Shown here one piece after another: positions 12,090-26,451 of a stretch of 64,000 nucleotides of DNA. Source of the DNA: Xestospongia bergquistia (lineage: Eukaryota > Porifera > Demospongiae > Haplosclerida > Petrosiidae). The stretch spans positions 3,953,001 through 4,017,000 of the forward strand of contig OZ014411.1 of the NCBI GenBank assembly GCA_963965975.1, read 5' to 3'. A model generated the notes under the pieces. That model was not told the DNA's origin and made no database searches. It was given only the letters and a program-made list of their open reading frames with translations. A program made the translations under genes and the position numbers. Numbering within the stretch: the first letter of the stretch is position 1; each line of letters begins with the position of its first letter.

Positions 12090-15000
12090 TTGAATGTTCC
12101 TTCCTCAACAAAAAATAAGGTGGACAACAGTTAATATAAGGAACAGTTGTGTAGGTCACGTTACTCATGCTACATGTCATAGATATTGTGGTATACATGA
12201 TCCAGCAGCTGTTGTAATGTGTACCTCTACTAAAAAATGGTTTTGTAATGGAAGAGGCAACACATCAGAAAAGTCTCCGACTCTCCTCGATCTTCGATTT
12301 TTAACCATTTTACTCCCAATAGCCATATCATAAATCATCTTGTTCGTACACGTTGTCATGAGGTTATACTTCATAAGGAAGGACTACTAGGAAAGACAAT
12401 ACTAGAATGTTATAACTGTGGTTGTAAGAATGTATTTAAGTTAGGATTTGTACCAGCTAAAGTTGACTCTGTTGTCATGTTGCTACGCAGGCAAGGAAAT
12501 TTAAGAGTGACCATCTACATGTATATGAATGAGATTCTTTTTGTGTCTCTAGACATCCTTGTTCACAATCTAACAGTCTCGATTGGAATCTAGCAAATTG
12601 GCAACCACTAATTGTTGAAAGGTCAGTCTTGAATATCATGTATGTCTATTCACCTTGTCTCTTTACAAATAGTATGTGTACAATTTGTACATATACACAT
12701 CAGTTTTGTTTCAATTAACTGTAACTAAAACTAAAAGTACTTTGATTGTTTTCAGAATTAGTTAAGTACAACTAACTAAAGGTGGTTTTTGTCAATATAT
12801 ACCAAACGTATCTGTACCTAACTAAAAAAATCTTTCTTGTTAATAGTACATGACATAACACTATATAGGATAATCCTGATGCTCTTTTAAAAGATTTGCA
12901 AAATTCAGGAGTTGGCAATGAACCAGTTCCTATTCAATTGCAGTAATTAGTTACTCATTATAACAACTACTGATACTCAATATTCATTAATTTTATTGGA
13001 TACACTGATGCCTATCAATATCAAAATATTCTTGGACCTCTGGTTAAATTAGAAGCAGATTATGAAAAGAATCTCAAACAGTGTCTGACATATGATAATA
13101 TCACTGTATGCTGGGATATTGGTCTGAAACAAAAGAGAATTGCTTGTTTCAACGTTCCAAGACGAGATGGAGGCAAGTTAGTCTAGCAAATCATTACAAT
13201 ATATATATGCACATACACACATACTTGCACAGCAGAAATGTATTTTATACAGGGAGATGAGTTACGTTACGTCTCAGGTATGTAGGCAAAAATCATTTAG
13301 CATAGAAAGGGATAGGTCATGTGACCAAAGTACTTAACAGTAAGTGAACAATCTTCACATATAATGTGTTACACATGTAATATTACAGGTTTTGGTGAGG
13401 AGGTGGGGCTTCAATTACATAGCAATATTGGTATACCTGTTGATTGTACTCAAGACTTTTGTGTTGACATTGTTTGGAAGTCTACATCATTTGATAAAAT
13501 GCAGAATGCACTGAAAATGATAGCTTTGAATGTGAACAGTGTATCTACATATCTATATCATCGTCTGTTAGGACATGAAGAACCACAAATTAACATTCAA
13601 AAACAATTACCGAAACAGTAAGTACATTGTATATGTATCAAGTACAGTTGTCTCACTTTTCTTTGCTCTCCACTTCAGTCTTTCAGCTCCTAATCTTCCC
13701 AAGTTAAACAGTTCTCAAATCTATGCTGTTAAAAATATCCTTCAAAAACCTCTAGGTTTGATACAAGGTCCTCCTGGTACTGGAAAAACAGTCAATTCTG
13801 CCACTATTGTCTATCATTTGGCTAAGATGAGCATTGGGTAAGAATAATATAATTAATAAATAATTAATAAGGTCTTCCTCTTTTAGTCAAGTTCTAGTAT
13901 GTGCTCCTAGTAATATAGCAGTTGATCAGTTGACAGAAAAAAGTCATAAGATTGGACTCAAAGTTGTTAGTGTTTGTGCTAAATAACGTGAAGCCATTGA
14001 CTCTCCAGTCTCCTTCTTAGCATTACATAATCAACTGGCTAAAGATTGGTTAGATATTACAAAATCATTTCGATGTCATTGTTGTTGCAACATTTAGTAA
14101 TCCTGAGTTAAAAAGGCTGCAACAATTGAAAGATGAAAAGGCGAGCTCTCAAGTTCTGATGGGAAATGATACTCAAATTTAAAGAGACAACTTGAGAGAG
14201 AACTCCTCATTAATGACGATGTAATTTGTTGTACTTGTGTAAGTGCTGGTGATCCACGACTAGCTAAATTCAGATTTAAAATGGTTCTTATTGATGAATG
14301 TGCACAGGTAGAATGTATTGCTTGAACTGAAAAGCACTCTCTCTCTCTCTCTTTCTCTCAGACCACAGAGCCAGAATGTATGGTGCTTATTGCAAAAGGA
14401 AGTAAGCAAGTGATATTATAGTAGGGGATCACTGTCAACTGGGACAAGTTATTATGTGTAAGAAAGCTGCAAAGTAAGTCCATTGCCATCAGTACAATAA
14501 TTATCTCTTAGTTAGTGCTGGTCTCTCTCAATCTTTATTTCAGAGATAGATTGGTTCTCCTGGGTGTTAAACCATTACAACTAATTGTTCAGTATCGTAT
14601 GCATCCATCATTGACAGTATATCCCTCTAATACTTTCTATGAAGGTAAAGTACAAAATGGTGTGTCACACTCTGAGAGAGTATTGGAAAGTGAGTGTTTA
14701 TGTACTGTCTCATGTTATTATAAGCGATTGTTTTTCAGCTGTCCAAGTACATTTCCCTTGCCCTAATCCTAAAAAAACAATGTTCTTTTGGTGTTCTACT
14801 GGTCAGGAAGAAATCTCTAATAGTGGTACCTCTTACCTCAATAGGTTTTGTTGTAAAAATGAGTAAAGGTTATCATTTTTCACTATAGAATTGAGGTTGC
14901 TAATGTAGAGAAGATAGTGATTAAACTCATAAAAACTGGTGTCAAGGCTTGTCAAAATGGGGTCATTACTCCTTACGAGGGACAGCATGCTTATATAGTC

Positions 15001-16951
15001 CAGTACATGCAATTTAATAAAGAAATGTCTCAGAAATTGTATGAAGAGTTAGAGGTAGCAAATGTTGATGCCTTTCAAGGACAAGAGAAAGATTTTATTA
15101 TTTCATCTTGAGTTTGTTCTAATGAACGTCAAGGTATTGGATTTTTAAAAGATGCCTGTCGTCTCAATGTGGCATAAACATGTGCTAAATATAGAATGAT
15201 CATCATTGGTAATTCTAAAGTAGTGTCTAGAGTAAGTTAGTAATACTCCATATAATATAGCATGATCTTATTATTATTTAACTGAACATATCTAACTACA
15301 GGATGATCCTCTAATTCCTTGTACTACACACAATGGTAAAGAGGCTCTCCTTTCATTATCACCATCATCAGTTCTTGAACCCTATCAGATGTATGACCAA
15401 CATTGTTAGTTTATTTCTAATAAAACTAAATTTGTGTTATTATTGTATCTCCTTAGATGATGAGTACTATAGATCACATGATCACATCAGTTATATTGGT
15501 CCTAATCGTAATGCTGCTATTGCAGCTGCTTCAATGAACTTACCACACAGTTTGTTTATGCCACCTCTACCTCCTCCACATTGTTATAATAATCAGGTAG
15601 TTAATGATCATGAACTTACTCTCTTATCTTTACTACATATATCACCAGGTACCTAATGTACCTAGACCAGATTCCTTTGTCTATCAACTTATCAATAGTC
15701 AAGTTAGTATTAGTATCAGCTACTAGCATATGTGTGTTAACGATATAGGACTCTAATCAACAACCAAGTCAACCATTAACTCAACAAAACTTGACAGTGA
15801 GTCAAGCTACATTGCCTCTTTCTCAATCAGAATTTTCTCAAGTTAGACATGTTGTCTGTATTAATGCTTAGATTTAGTCACTTCTCTCTTTTCATTAGGA
15901 TGTATATGATGAAGAATTTTGTAATGAACAAGATGGTGATTTTCATCAATACTCTATCTATCATGGTGAAAATAATGGCGTTAACCAAAGACCCATTACC
16001 AGCTATGATCATCCCATCTATCAATTCAGTCATTACAATGAAGTTAGCACTACTACATGTATCTGTGTTTATAAACCAATACTTGTCATGATTTTATAGG
16101 ACCTCACAGATAGTCAACCTTCACAACGTCTCCCTCAATCAGAACCTAATGTTAATGACTCAAATGAAGATAATGTCAATTGTCCGGTATATACTGATTC
16201 ATACATATAATGTATAAATATCATTGTTGTTGATTTGGTCATTTGTATTGATTAAAATTACTTGTATACCAGACTGCATTAGAGGCTCGCCAAATTAATA
16301 TCGCTAAAACTCGAGATTTAGAAGTAAGAATTTCTAAATTTACTAAAGAAAATAGACACCTTAAACACATGTTAAAATATTACTTCAAATATAATAGAAT
16401 GACATATATATTGAAGGTTCTTTTATTTCATGTATCAGTAAATGCTTAGACTATTGACATCATCATGCATTTCCTAATGAACATGTACCATTATTAAGTT
16501 TATACTACATAGACTATCATGTACATGTGTATAGTATTATATTGGTATTTACAAATATACAATTAGTACTCCTATTAATTATTAGAACATATGATTAGGT
16601 TGATATAATGATTTAGTTTAAATATTTACTGTCACAGACATAGTGAGCTTTGACATTATTCTGCATAGGTTAGAGATACAAGGAACACAGCATTCCTCTC
16701 TCGGAGAGAGGAACACCTCTAGTGACAGAACTGAAAGAGAGTTAGTTATGAAGCAAAAGAGGAGAGCTACATTACAAGTGGTGCTTAAACTATACAATGT
16801 TTACAATCATACCAGTGTATTTTCATAGAAGGAGTTACAAGATGCAAATGATAAAATTATGGAGTTGACTACCTCTAATGACAAGAAATTTAAAGTCATT
16901 ATGTTATTATGTTCTGTGCTAATAATTATTCTTTTTATTATTGCAATATGA
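12090..16951 (+). pseudogene. UPF1: UPF1-like helicase pseudogene, copy 2 (UPF1-2)
   Basis: Contains the CH zinc-finger exons missing from the visible part of UPF1-1: [24 protein letters not shown], then NHLVRTRC and [11 protein letters not shown] after a roughly 50-nt intron. The exon encoding [11 protein letters not shown] is deleted between about 12780 and 12840. Other lesions against UPF1-1 are a 5-bp repeat in GATGAGTTACGTTACGTC near 13255, TCA to TAA near 13981 (AKS to AK-stop), and loss of one A in the GATGAAAAGGCG run near 14140. There are also TAG codons in the inserted ATTATAGTAGGG near 14415, TGA near 15110, and a TAA near 15174. The NKLWRR exon is missing. The tail-anchor exon is still readable, ending at 16951. 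Confidence 0.85.
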
Positions 16952-18272
16952 GTTTAAATTAACAGAGATACTTACATTATATTTAACAATTATAAATTTA
17001 AAATGTAAGTAGAAACATCCTTACTATTTTTTGAGTTTTAATTATTTCACTGTATTTGTGTGTAGTTTTTTTAGTTGATAATAGTAAATACTTAAGTTAA
17101 CAGTACTCCAGTTAAAATCTTAAGATAATACAAACACTTTGGTGCAAAAGTGTTTGAGCAAATAATGGTACAAACAATACTGAAAGTACATATTCATATT
17201 TATCGTTACTAATCATGTCAAAGCTCACATTTTAGTATTAATCAGTATTTGTAGATTCATTTTAAAAATGACAATACATTGATGATAGTACACATGGTAA
17301 TATATTAGATGTTAAAGTAATGTGGGCCAATAGATATATAATTAAACTTTACACAGTTGTCATATGCAACTTATAGTGAAATAATTAAAGCAAAGACACA
17401 AACAAATCAGAATAAAAGTAGATACTCTGTTTTATACTTTGACAAAAATTTTCAATTATTATGACATTAAAATTTTCTGCTGGCAATTGTATTCAGTGTG
17501 TGTGAATGAAATTATAATTACTGATTTTAAATAAATTTACTATTCTACACAGACAGATAATTAATAAATCAATATCTATGATTTTGTTAATTAAAACAAT
17601 GTGTGTATCCACTGTATAGTCATTTTGTGTAGAAGTAGCAAACAGCAATACATACAACTGCTACTATTCTTTTATAATAACACGTAAGACATAATTTACT
17701 AAAATTAATGATAATCTTTAAGGTTCTTATTCCAAGAACAAAGCTAAATAGTAAAACATTAGAAAAGTGTGTTTTCCAATAACTAGGGTCATGAAGAAAG
17801 TTGAACAATACAATGTGTATATAACTTATTGAAGTATGTTTACTTTAACTTCAACCTTTTTTATTATAAATTTATCTTTTTGTTTTAATAATACAAAATA
17901 GTTTCAGTAGATTTCCCGTTTATGTAGAGAAACGTTGTAGTCAATACCAATAACAGTTCCAAGGTTACCTTTCTTACTTATTGCTTATAAACAAAATATG
18001 GCTGTATAGTCATATAAAAAAATTTTAAATGAAGCACTTAAGAAGTCCTTACAAGAATGAAATGATTGTCAATAAATTTTAATAGTCATGTATTTGCCAA
18101 CTAGTATATAACAATAAAATAATACTGGACAAATCAGGAACAAGTATTTGATATTGATCATACTATGATAGCACATGAATTATCACTTTCAAAGCATTTC
18201 TTTTAAATGAAAACGTAAACACATAAAAAATAAGGAATAATTATAGATTAACAGTAATTATCATCATGTGGA
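16952..18272. other. Convergent spacer between UPF1-2 and GGT-2
   Basis: AT-rich and no supported gene. It is a shortened, diverged relative of 5469-7278: blocks such as CAAACACTTTGGTGCAAAAG are shared, but about 500 bp of internal sequence is missing. Confidence 0.5.
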
Positions 18273-20483
18273 CTAGTAACCTGCTGGTTGACCGTCTCCT
18301 CTTATATCACTCACAGCATAAATCACTCCATTATTTTTATAAATAGCCTGCACAAACCCTAGTGTTGTATTGTGGGACACATTAACATCATGGTGCCACT
18401 CTCTTAGCCTTTTGACATAAGATTCAGGAAAATATTTTTCAACTCTCAAAACGTTTGGGATAAGTCCATGATGCAATCGTGGACTTGATACTGACTCATT
18501 TAATGACATACCAAACTTGAAAACATTTAATATAACCTGCAGAGTATTAATAGAAGTAGTTTAATGGCATAATGTCATGTGACTGTTAAGAGTTGGACAA
18601 TTATAATGTGTATCAGCTAGCTCACTTGTATATCAGTACAAATAATATACAAGTAAATAGGTATTAATACTATATTGGACTGAGACAGACCATAATTTGC
18701 TAAGATATGCTAACAAGTAATAGTGATGCACTTCTCATTCATATATACCTGTGCAATTGATGTTGCTATTCTTTTACCTCCTGAAGCTCCAATAATCATG
18801 ACAATCTTTCCATTTTTAGTAATTATGGTAGGTGATGCTGATGAAAGAGGTCTGTCACCACCTTTTAAGTAATTACTTCTATTGGGAGGATAACCATATG
18901 AGTTATGTCTTCCTGGTATGTTAATGACACGTATGTGATTATTAAAGAGAACACCATTTAATAGCACGAAACTACCAAAACTAACAAAAACGTTATTAAT
19001 AAATCTTTTTTTTTCTTACTAATAATTTATGCTACTAGTAATTGCCACTCCATCACCATGTTCATCCAGAACACAAACATGAGTAGTTCCAAGGGATGGT
19101 GGATTATATTGTAGGTTTTCCAAGTAGTAAGTCTCATCATAAGTGGTTGTATCATTAATTTTTCCCTGCATTAGTTTCGATGTTTTAACATCCATCATAT
19201 ATTTGACAACCTATTAAATATAAATACTGTGTTCGATAAAAGTAATGTATCTTACTTCATTGATAGTATCATTGAAGTCAGGATCTCCTAAAAACATACG
19301 CTGGCCATAGCCAAATTTGAATGCCTCAACAATACGATGATATGCTTCTGCTCTTAAATTAACTTCAGTCTGAAGGTAACCTGAAAAAAAATTTTTGTAA
19401 GCTTTTTAATGATCAATTAGCTTTTACCATTATCTAGTATGTTCAATATTAGAGCTAACACTGCACCAGTAGCTGGGGGAGGAAAACTATGAATTGTCAT
19501 GTCATCATCAAACCGGCTCATTAACACAGGTCGAGTAACTGCAGAGTAATTTCTGAAATCTTCAAATGTTAAGATGCTATTGTATTGTTCACGCAAATCT
19601 TTTACCAACTTTTTAGTAAAGTTACTGTTATAAAAGTAGTCTGGTCCTTCTTCAGCTATAGCTCTTAAAGTTAATGCTAACTCAGGCTGCTTCAAAGTGT
19701 TACCCTCAGTTAATACTTCACCATTAGGACTTATTAATAATTGTCTGCATAAAGAAGTCATTGTATTTAAAACTACTAAACTACACTAACTAACTTTAAA
19801 TTTCCATAATCTCCGTTCGTTAAATCACTGTAAACAATTTTCTTTTTAATGTATTTTGGTATTGATGGTAAAATCTTAACACCTTTTTCAGCTAATTCAA
19901 TAGATGGCTGAATGAGCTCTGACCAAGATAGACGACCAAACTGTTGATGAGCTTCATACAATCCTTTGACTTGTCCTGGTACACAAATAGCTAATCCTCC
20001 TATTGTAAATAAATAAATAATTAAGAAATAAATACATAAGATACCTCTTTTTGTAGAGTCCCTAACATTTTTAAATATCTGCATCACTTTTTCAGGAATT
20101 ACTTGAGGAGCTTTTTCACGAAAATCAATAGCAAAAGTTTGTTTCATAGATTCATTATAGTACATAAGAAAACCACCACCTCCAATGCCAGCCAAGTGAA
20201 AATTGTGTACCCCTATACAGAACAAAGTTGCTATTGCTGAGTCAACAGCTGATCCATTTTTCTTTAATATTTCTACTCCTATTTTAGAGCAAACAGGAGA
20301 ATCACTGGCTACAGCTGCATGTTGATAACCATTTTTCAATGTCTCATTACAGGAATAATTATCCAATAGTGTGAACCAAAAAGGAACGAATGTTGAAGTG
20401 ATAATCATCAAAACATTGACAATAGAACAAAACTTTCCACAAAAAATTCCTGCACATACTTTCTTGCTTTTCAATTGTTCCAT
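18273..20483 (-). CDS. Gamma-glutamyltransferase, copy 2 (GGT-2)
   Basis: Exons 20483-20045, 19999-19795, 19744-19428, 19380-19256, 19210-19020, 18980-18749, 18536-18273. Lengths are identical to GGT-1 (1773 nt, 590 aa) with no stop. Nucleophile context GTTH is retained. The residue equivalent to human GGT1 T399 is Ser (TSSIN). The pocket reads NNHIRVI, so both acidic positions are lost. The oxyanion region is PLSSASPTI and the glycine loop GASGG is kept. Intron 1 is 45 nt and free of in-frame stops. Its 3' neighbour is the pseudogene UPF1-2, so the GGT of this block has been kept while the helicase decayed. Confidence 0.9.
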
Positions 20484-20635
20484 GACTAAGTGAATTGAAC
20501 CTAAAACTCAAAAAAAGGTAGAGATAACAGGAAAATTTAGCTTCAGATGAATTCTGTTTATGCAGCAAGAACACATGTATTAAAATGAATTAAGTACATA
20601 TTAAACATCACTCTGTTCTTATTACTAATTATTAT

Positions 20636-20722
20636 AAATATAAACATTTTACCAAATATTCCTGTGTATGTTTTTCTACTTTTCAATTTATCCATGAATA
20701 GGTGAATTGAACCACAATGCTA
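20636..20722 (-). pseudogene. Relic of a GGT first exon, upstream of GGT-2
   Basis: The stretch AAACATTTTACCAAATATTCCTG through TCCATGAATAGGTGAATTGAACC parallels the 5' end of GGT exon 1 (20430-20500) with many substitutions. It is a fragment of a further, lost GGT copy. Similar relics lie near 38985-39020 and 47485-47550. Confidence 0.55.
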
Positions 20723-21007
20723 AAAAGAAGGAATATCAAAGAAAACAATGAGTAAAAAGTAGCATTCATATATATACATGTATATATTTATATATGCATG
20801 TATACAGGAATTATATATATAACTGGAAAAATTGATTAATTTATTTAATCAATCCATTGTTACATATAATACATGACAAGATACTGTATTAAACACAAAT
20901 CTGTTCTTATTAATAACAAACTAATGACTAGTCATGTAGTAGTTACATGTAGTTGTAACTGACTGATTGTTATAGCTATGAGATTCTATGTAATGTATGA
21001 GTTGTTA

Positions 21008-21115
21008 AGGCAAAGACACCTTCTATATGTACAATGTGGTCTATTTCCTTTCTGTGCTCTATTTATTAAACAAGGGTAGGGCATTTGTTGATTCCTCTTG
21101 ATAAGGAAGTCTATA
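21008..21115 (-). promoter_or_regulatory. Inverted copy of the conserved motif block
   Basis: Read on the minus strand, this contains AAATGCCCTACCCTTGTTTA and then a GGAAATAGACCACATTGTACATATAGAAGG-like tail. It resembles the plus-strand blocks at 9762-9830 and 10623-10672. Equivalent inverted copies lie at about 39087-39190 and 47815-47905. Function unknown. Confidence 0.4.
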
Positions 21116-21428
21116 TTGCTGTCCTTATTGTTTGCAAATTGTTACATCCTAATGGACATGTAATTGTAAGTCAATATGTTTCTACTAAAATACTTTTTTC
21201 TTGATTACACATGAGTAATTATGTTCACACTTGGTTAGTGATAATGTAAGTTTAGGTGACAGGTTTTACTTATCACTAGTCATTCCTATTGCCATTTATT
21301 TGTCCTTGTTTTTTGGTGATACTTAGAATATTCCATTATGCTCTGACCTATGATGTATATGTGTTACTAAAATAAAAAAAACAATATCACGTGCACCAAT
21401 TTCTGTAAATGGCTGCAATTAATCTTTA

Positions 21429-21431
<3 letters not shown>

Positions 21432-21494
<63 letters not shown>
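21432..21494. repeat. (TA)n microsatellite
   Basis: About 31 TA units. The same site carries about 13 units at 39510-39536 and about 24 at 48231-48279, so the locus is length-variable between duplicates. Confidence 0.95.
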
Positions 21495-21501
<7 letters not shown>

Positions 21502-21741
21502 TATTCAGTATCAATCTTACTACTAAATTATCCAGCTCGAGGACATCAAGTTATAGTGTAATCTGCCTGGTAACAATTGCAGTACCTAAGGAAATTTGGG
21601 CGACTAGATTGACCACTGCGAAAGTTCAGTTGTAGCTAAGAAGTGGGAGGAGGCAGATAATTGGTATCTTATATACATACGGTCAGGATGACTGACAGAG
21701 CGCAAATGTAGGGAGGTCGAAGGGGGCTATCGATTTATACT

Positions 21742-22015
21742 TCGTAATTTCATATTCTCCTTTGAAGTTTTCCAAAAATATTCAATTCTACTTAGCAGTT
21801 TTCCCAGAAATTCTAATTCCAATTCTATTTTCTATCCTTTGATGGAATATTTAATAACTAAAATCCTATACCCAAACCCCAAATGGAAACTGTCACTTCG
21901 CTCCATTAATTCTAAGAGGAGTATCGCGGTGCTCACATCACTTCATTGAGCGATGGAAAATAGAATTGGAATGGAATATTTTTGGAAATTTCAAGGCAGA
22001 TATGACTAGAATTGG
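21742..22015. repeat. Imperfect inverted repeat (foldback-like), copy 1
   Basis: The left arm contains TTCGTAATTTCATATTCTCC, GTTTTCCAAAAATATTC and CCAATTCTATTTTC. The right arm carries the complements GAAAATAGAATTGG, GAATATTTTTGGAAATTTC and GCAGATATGA. The arms enclose about 110 bp. Copies lie at about 39775-40057 and 48512-48800. It could be a foldback or MITE relic, or a stem in the fossil retroelement's leader. Confidence 0.5.
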
Positions 22016-22079
22016 ATGTCCGCCTTCCGCTTACGTACGTAGGAGAATCTACTGAGGAGGCGAAGGCTGACAAAGAAAT

Positions 22080-23120
22080 GTCTTCGAAAAAGATTTGAAC
22101 TACAAGTATAAAGGCAGAATATCCATTTAGACCAGTTATTTGCTTTAAATGTAGGAAAGAAAAGCACCTGGATCAAGGTTATAGAGCCACAATGCAGTAC
22201 TGTAACAAGGAACCTTCCTCACCACAGACCAAACATCCAAGGGAGGCTTTAGTATTAGTATTACACATGCAAACCCAGTACTTGCCTAAAATGTAAAGTA
22301 TATGTTAATAACCTGCCTATTAAATTTGTTATAGACATGAGAGGAAGAGTCAACCTTTTGAGAATGGATATTCATCTATATGTACATTTGGGATCAATTG
22401 GACTTCACCCTCAATGAACTGAATCCACGGACTAGCAAAGCAGCATCCAGTTGGCATTTGAAGACACACCCCTATGAATATACAACACAATGGAACTCCA
22501 ACTGAAAATAGGAGAGGAGACATTCTGACAAACGTTATGATAACATTGGTGTGACTGCTGAACTAATCCTAAGGCTAGAGTTTCTAGAACACAACTACAC
22601 TATATAAAAAAGCTAAAATTTTATTAATCATGACAGGTCAATCACCCTACAGAGGTCTGGAGGTACAACAGTTACCATAGGAATAACCAGGGGCATGACA
22701 TACAGGTTCCTACCTACAATGAGATGGAAGTAATTGTTGATATGCCAAAGTTGTGGATAATAGGAGATATAAACCCATTATGATAATTTGTTCCATTCAC
22801 TACAATTCTACAACAGAAATACCAGTATGCTCAACTATTAAACCAAACTGTGGAACCTGTTACTCTCTATAATAGAGAAAAAATTAGTGTACTACACCAA
22901 ATTGTATCTAGTATTCATACCAGAGAATGAAAGATGGACAAAGTAATGAAGAAACATAACAGATCTTATGTAAGATTGCTGAAGGTGGAGGTATCCATGA
23001 CTGACATGAAACAAAAACTATTTTGTCTATTGGAAAGACAGAATTCCCTTTTCAAAGGTCTATCTTGGCTGATGAGCAAAAGTACAGAATCATATTACCA
23101 TTGGAGATTCTCAATGTGAA
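22080..23120 (+). pseudogene. Fossil retroelement gag/protease-like sequence, copy 1
   Basis: At 22141 a frame reads CFKCRKEKHLDQGY, a CCHC zinc knuckle whose fourth ligand is Tyr. About 180 bp on, the frame reads VIDMRGRVNLLRM, like a retropepsin D-T-G-A core. The following sequence is broken by many stops; a 61-codon open stretch at 22934-23119 is unrecognised. This fits a dead LTR-type retroelement with no intact domain. Copies at 40130-40430 plus 43083-43840, and at 48870-49915. Confidence 0.45.
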
Positions 23121-24232
23121 TTGATGATACCTTTGATATTCTGGCTTGGTGTAAGTGGTTCAGAACATATGATGTCTTATTGATAGATGGATGTTAGAAC
23201 TGAGAAGAGTGCTTTCTGTAAATAAACCAGACATTGGCCTATTTAATGCATTCAGTTAATGAATACAAAACAGTCCTTACATTGTGTTATAATTGTATTT
23301 CAGTATACTTGTGTTCATTTTATGAAACTATTTGTCATTGCATTAAATCTAGGAAATTAGATGTGATTATAATCAAGCCTTCTTCATTCTAGCATTCCAC
23401 AAACATATGGTAGTATTTTGCACCATTATTATTAATTTTCTAATCTTTGATATTAACAAATCCCTTTTAGTTTTTAATTTTAGTGCAATTGAATCACCAC
23501 CACAAAATGACTGATTATTAAACCACATACATGTTCTTGTTAAGATATTGCTATGAAGAAAAAATTATTCCCTGAATAAAGATACTGTTTATTATCTTAT
23601 ACTAAAACCAATTGAGATGCCAAAAGCAATAGTAAAAAGACTACTACTACTACTTTGTGATGTGTCCTCTACTAGTAAAGCCAGTTTTAAAAGCAAAAGG
23701 GTAGGTATACTGTTTGTGGTATGTTGTAGGAATGTTGTGACTATTCAATTTGAGATAAATATAATATTCTTTAAATTTAACTAATTATCACAAATTAAAA
23801 AAAATACATAGTGGAGTAGTTTAATAGTGAAGGGAATTAGAGGCCAAAGAAACTTCTCAGCTAATGATGTAGTCAATTAAGAGGGAAGAAGGTAATCTTA
23901 GTAGTGCATATTCTAATAAAAAAATCTAATTAAACCAAAACATGGTAATCTCCAATACTAGAGCCATAAAGAAAAGTGAACAATAGCAAAGCATGTATAA
24001 ATTATTTAAGCATGTTCACTTTAACTTCAACATTTTTTTAATCATAAATTTATCTTTTTGTTATTAATTATTATTATTAAACAAATCAGGAACAAGCATT
24101 TGATATTAATCATACTATGATAACACATGAATTATCACTTTCAAAGCATTTCTTTTAAATGAAAATGTAAACACATAAAAGATTAGGAATAATTTTAAGA
24201 AATAGCATTAACAGTAATTATCATCATGTTGG
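23121..24232. other. Spacer downstream of GGT-3
   Basis: AT-rich. No gene seen. It is shared with 43840-45107 and 49915-51043, so it belongs to the duplicated repeat block. Confidence 0.5.
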
Positions 24233-26451
24233 CTAGTAACCTGCTGGTTGACCATCTCTTCGTTTTTCACACACAGCATAAGTCATTCCATTATTTTTAT
24301 AAATAGCCTGCACAACCCCTAGGGTTTTATTATAGGACACATTAACATCATGGTGCCACTCTCTTAGCCTTTTGACATAAGATTCAGGAAAATCTTTTTC
24401 AACTCTCACAATGTTTGGAATAAGTTCATGATGCAATCGTGGACTTGATACTGATTCATTTAATGACATACCGAACTTGAAAATATTTAATATAACCTGT
24501 AGAGTATTAATAGAAGTAACTTAATGGCACAATGTCATGTGATTGTTAAGAGTTGGATAATTATAATGTGCATCAGCTAGCTCACTTGTATATCAGTACA
24601 AATAATATACAAATAAATAGGTATTAATACTATATTGGACTTGAGACAGACCATAATTTGCTAAGATATGCTAACAAGTAATAGTGATGCACTTAATTTC
24701 TCATTAATATATACCTGTGCAATTGATGTTACTATTCTTTTAGCTCCTGAAGCTCCGATAATCATGACTATCTTTCCATTTTTAGTAATTATGGTAGGTG
24801 ATGCTGCTGAAAGAGGTCTGTGACCACCTTGTAAGTAATTACTTCTAGCAGGAGGATAATCATATGAGTTATGTCTTCCTGGTATGTTAAAGACATGCAT
24901 GTGATTATTAAAGAGAACACCATTTAATAGCATGAAACTACCAAAACTAACAAAAAAGTTATTAATAAATCTTTTTTTTTTCTTACTAGTAATTTATGCT
25001 ACTAGTAATTGCCACTCCATCACCATGTTCATCCAGAACACAAACATGAGTAGTTCCAAGGGATGGTGGATTATATTGTAGGTTTTCCAAGTAGTAAGTC
25101 TCATCATAAGTGGTTGTATCATTAATTTTTCCCTGCATTAGTTTCGATGTTTTAACATCCATCATATATTTGACAACCTATTAAATATAAATACTATGTT
25201 CGATAAAATTAATGTAGCTTACTTCACTAATAGTATCATTGAAGTCAGGATCTCCTAAAAACATATGCTGACCAAAGCCAAATTTGAATGCTTCCACAAT
25301 ACGATGATATGCTTCTGCTCTTAAATTAACTTCAGTCTGAAGGTAACCTGAAAAAAATTTATGTAAGCTTTTTAATAATCAATTAGCTTTTACCATTATC
25401 TAGTATGTTCAATATTAGAGCTAACACTGCACCACTAGCTGGGGGAGGAAAACTATGAATTGTCATGTCATCATCAAAATGACTCATTAACACAGGTCGA
25501 GTAACTGCAGAGTAGTTACTGAAATCTTCAAATGTTAAGATGCTATTGTATTGTTCATGCAAATCTTTTACCAACTTTTTAGTAAAGTTACTGTTATAAA
25601 AATAGTCTGCTCCTTCTTCAGCTATAGCTCTTAAGGTTAATGCTAACTCAGGCTGCTTCAAAGTGTTATCCTCAGTTAATACTTCACCATTAGGACTTAT
25701 AATTATTAATAATTGTCTGCATAATGAAGTCATTGTATTTAAAACTACTAAACTACACTAACTAACTTTAAATTTCCATAATCTCCATTCATTAAATCAC
25801 TGTAAACAATCTTTTTTTAAATATATTTTGGTATTGATGGTAAAATCTTAACACCTTTTTCAGCTAATTCAATAGATGGCTGAATGAGCTCTGACCAAGA
25901 TAAACGACCAAACTGTTGATGAGCTTCATACAATCCTTTGACTTGTCCTGGTACACAAATAGCTAATCCACCTATTGTAAATAAATAATTAAGAAATAAA
26001 TATATAAGATACCTCTTTTTGTAGAGTTCCTATTATTTTTAAATATCTGCATCACTTTTTCAGGAATTACTTGAGGAGCTTTTTCACGAAAATCAATAGC
26101 AAAAGTTTGTTTCATGGATTCATTATAGTACATAAGAAAACCACCACCTCCAATGCCAGCCAATTGCAAATTGTGTACCCCTATACAGAACAAAGTTGCT
26201 ATTGCTGAGTTGACAGCTGATCCATTTTTCTTTAATATTTCTACTCCTATTTTAGAGCAAATAGGAGAATCACTGGCTACAGTTGCATGTTGATAACCAT
26301 TTTTCAATGTCTCATTACAGGAATAATCATCCAATAGTGTGAACCAGAAAGGAACGAATGTTGAAGTGATCATCATCAAAACATTGACAATAGAACAAAA
26401 CTTTCCACAAAAAATTCCTGCACATACTTTCTTGCCTTTCAATTGTTCCAT
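24233..26451 (-). pseudogene. Gamma-glutamyltransferase, copy 3, with nonsense codon (GGT-3)
   Basis: Exons 26451-26013, 25971-25767, 25716-25394, 25347-25223, 25177-24987, 24946-24715, 24496-24233 all join in phase. Exon 3 has a 6-nt in-frame insertion (LLIIISPNG). In exon 2, AAA of PKYIKKK is TAA at 25819-25817, which would truncate before the catalytic small subunit. No other lesion was found, so loss is recent, or the base is a sequencing error or polymorphism. Pocket: TSSIN, NNHMHVF, PLSAASPTI (second serine to Ala), GASGA. Confidence 0.85.
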
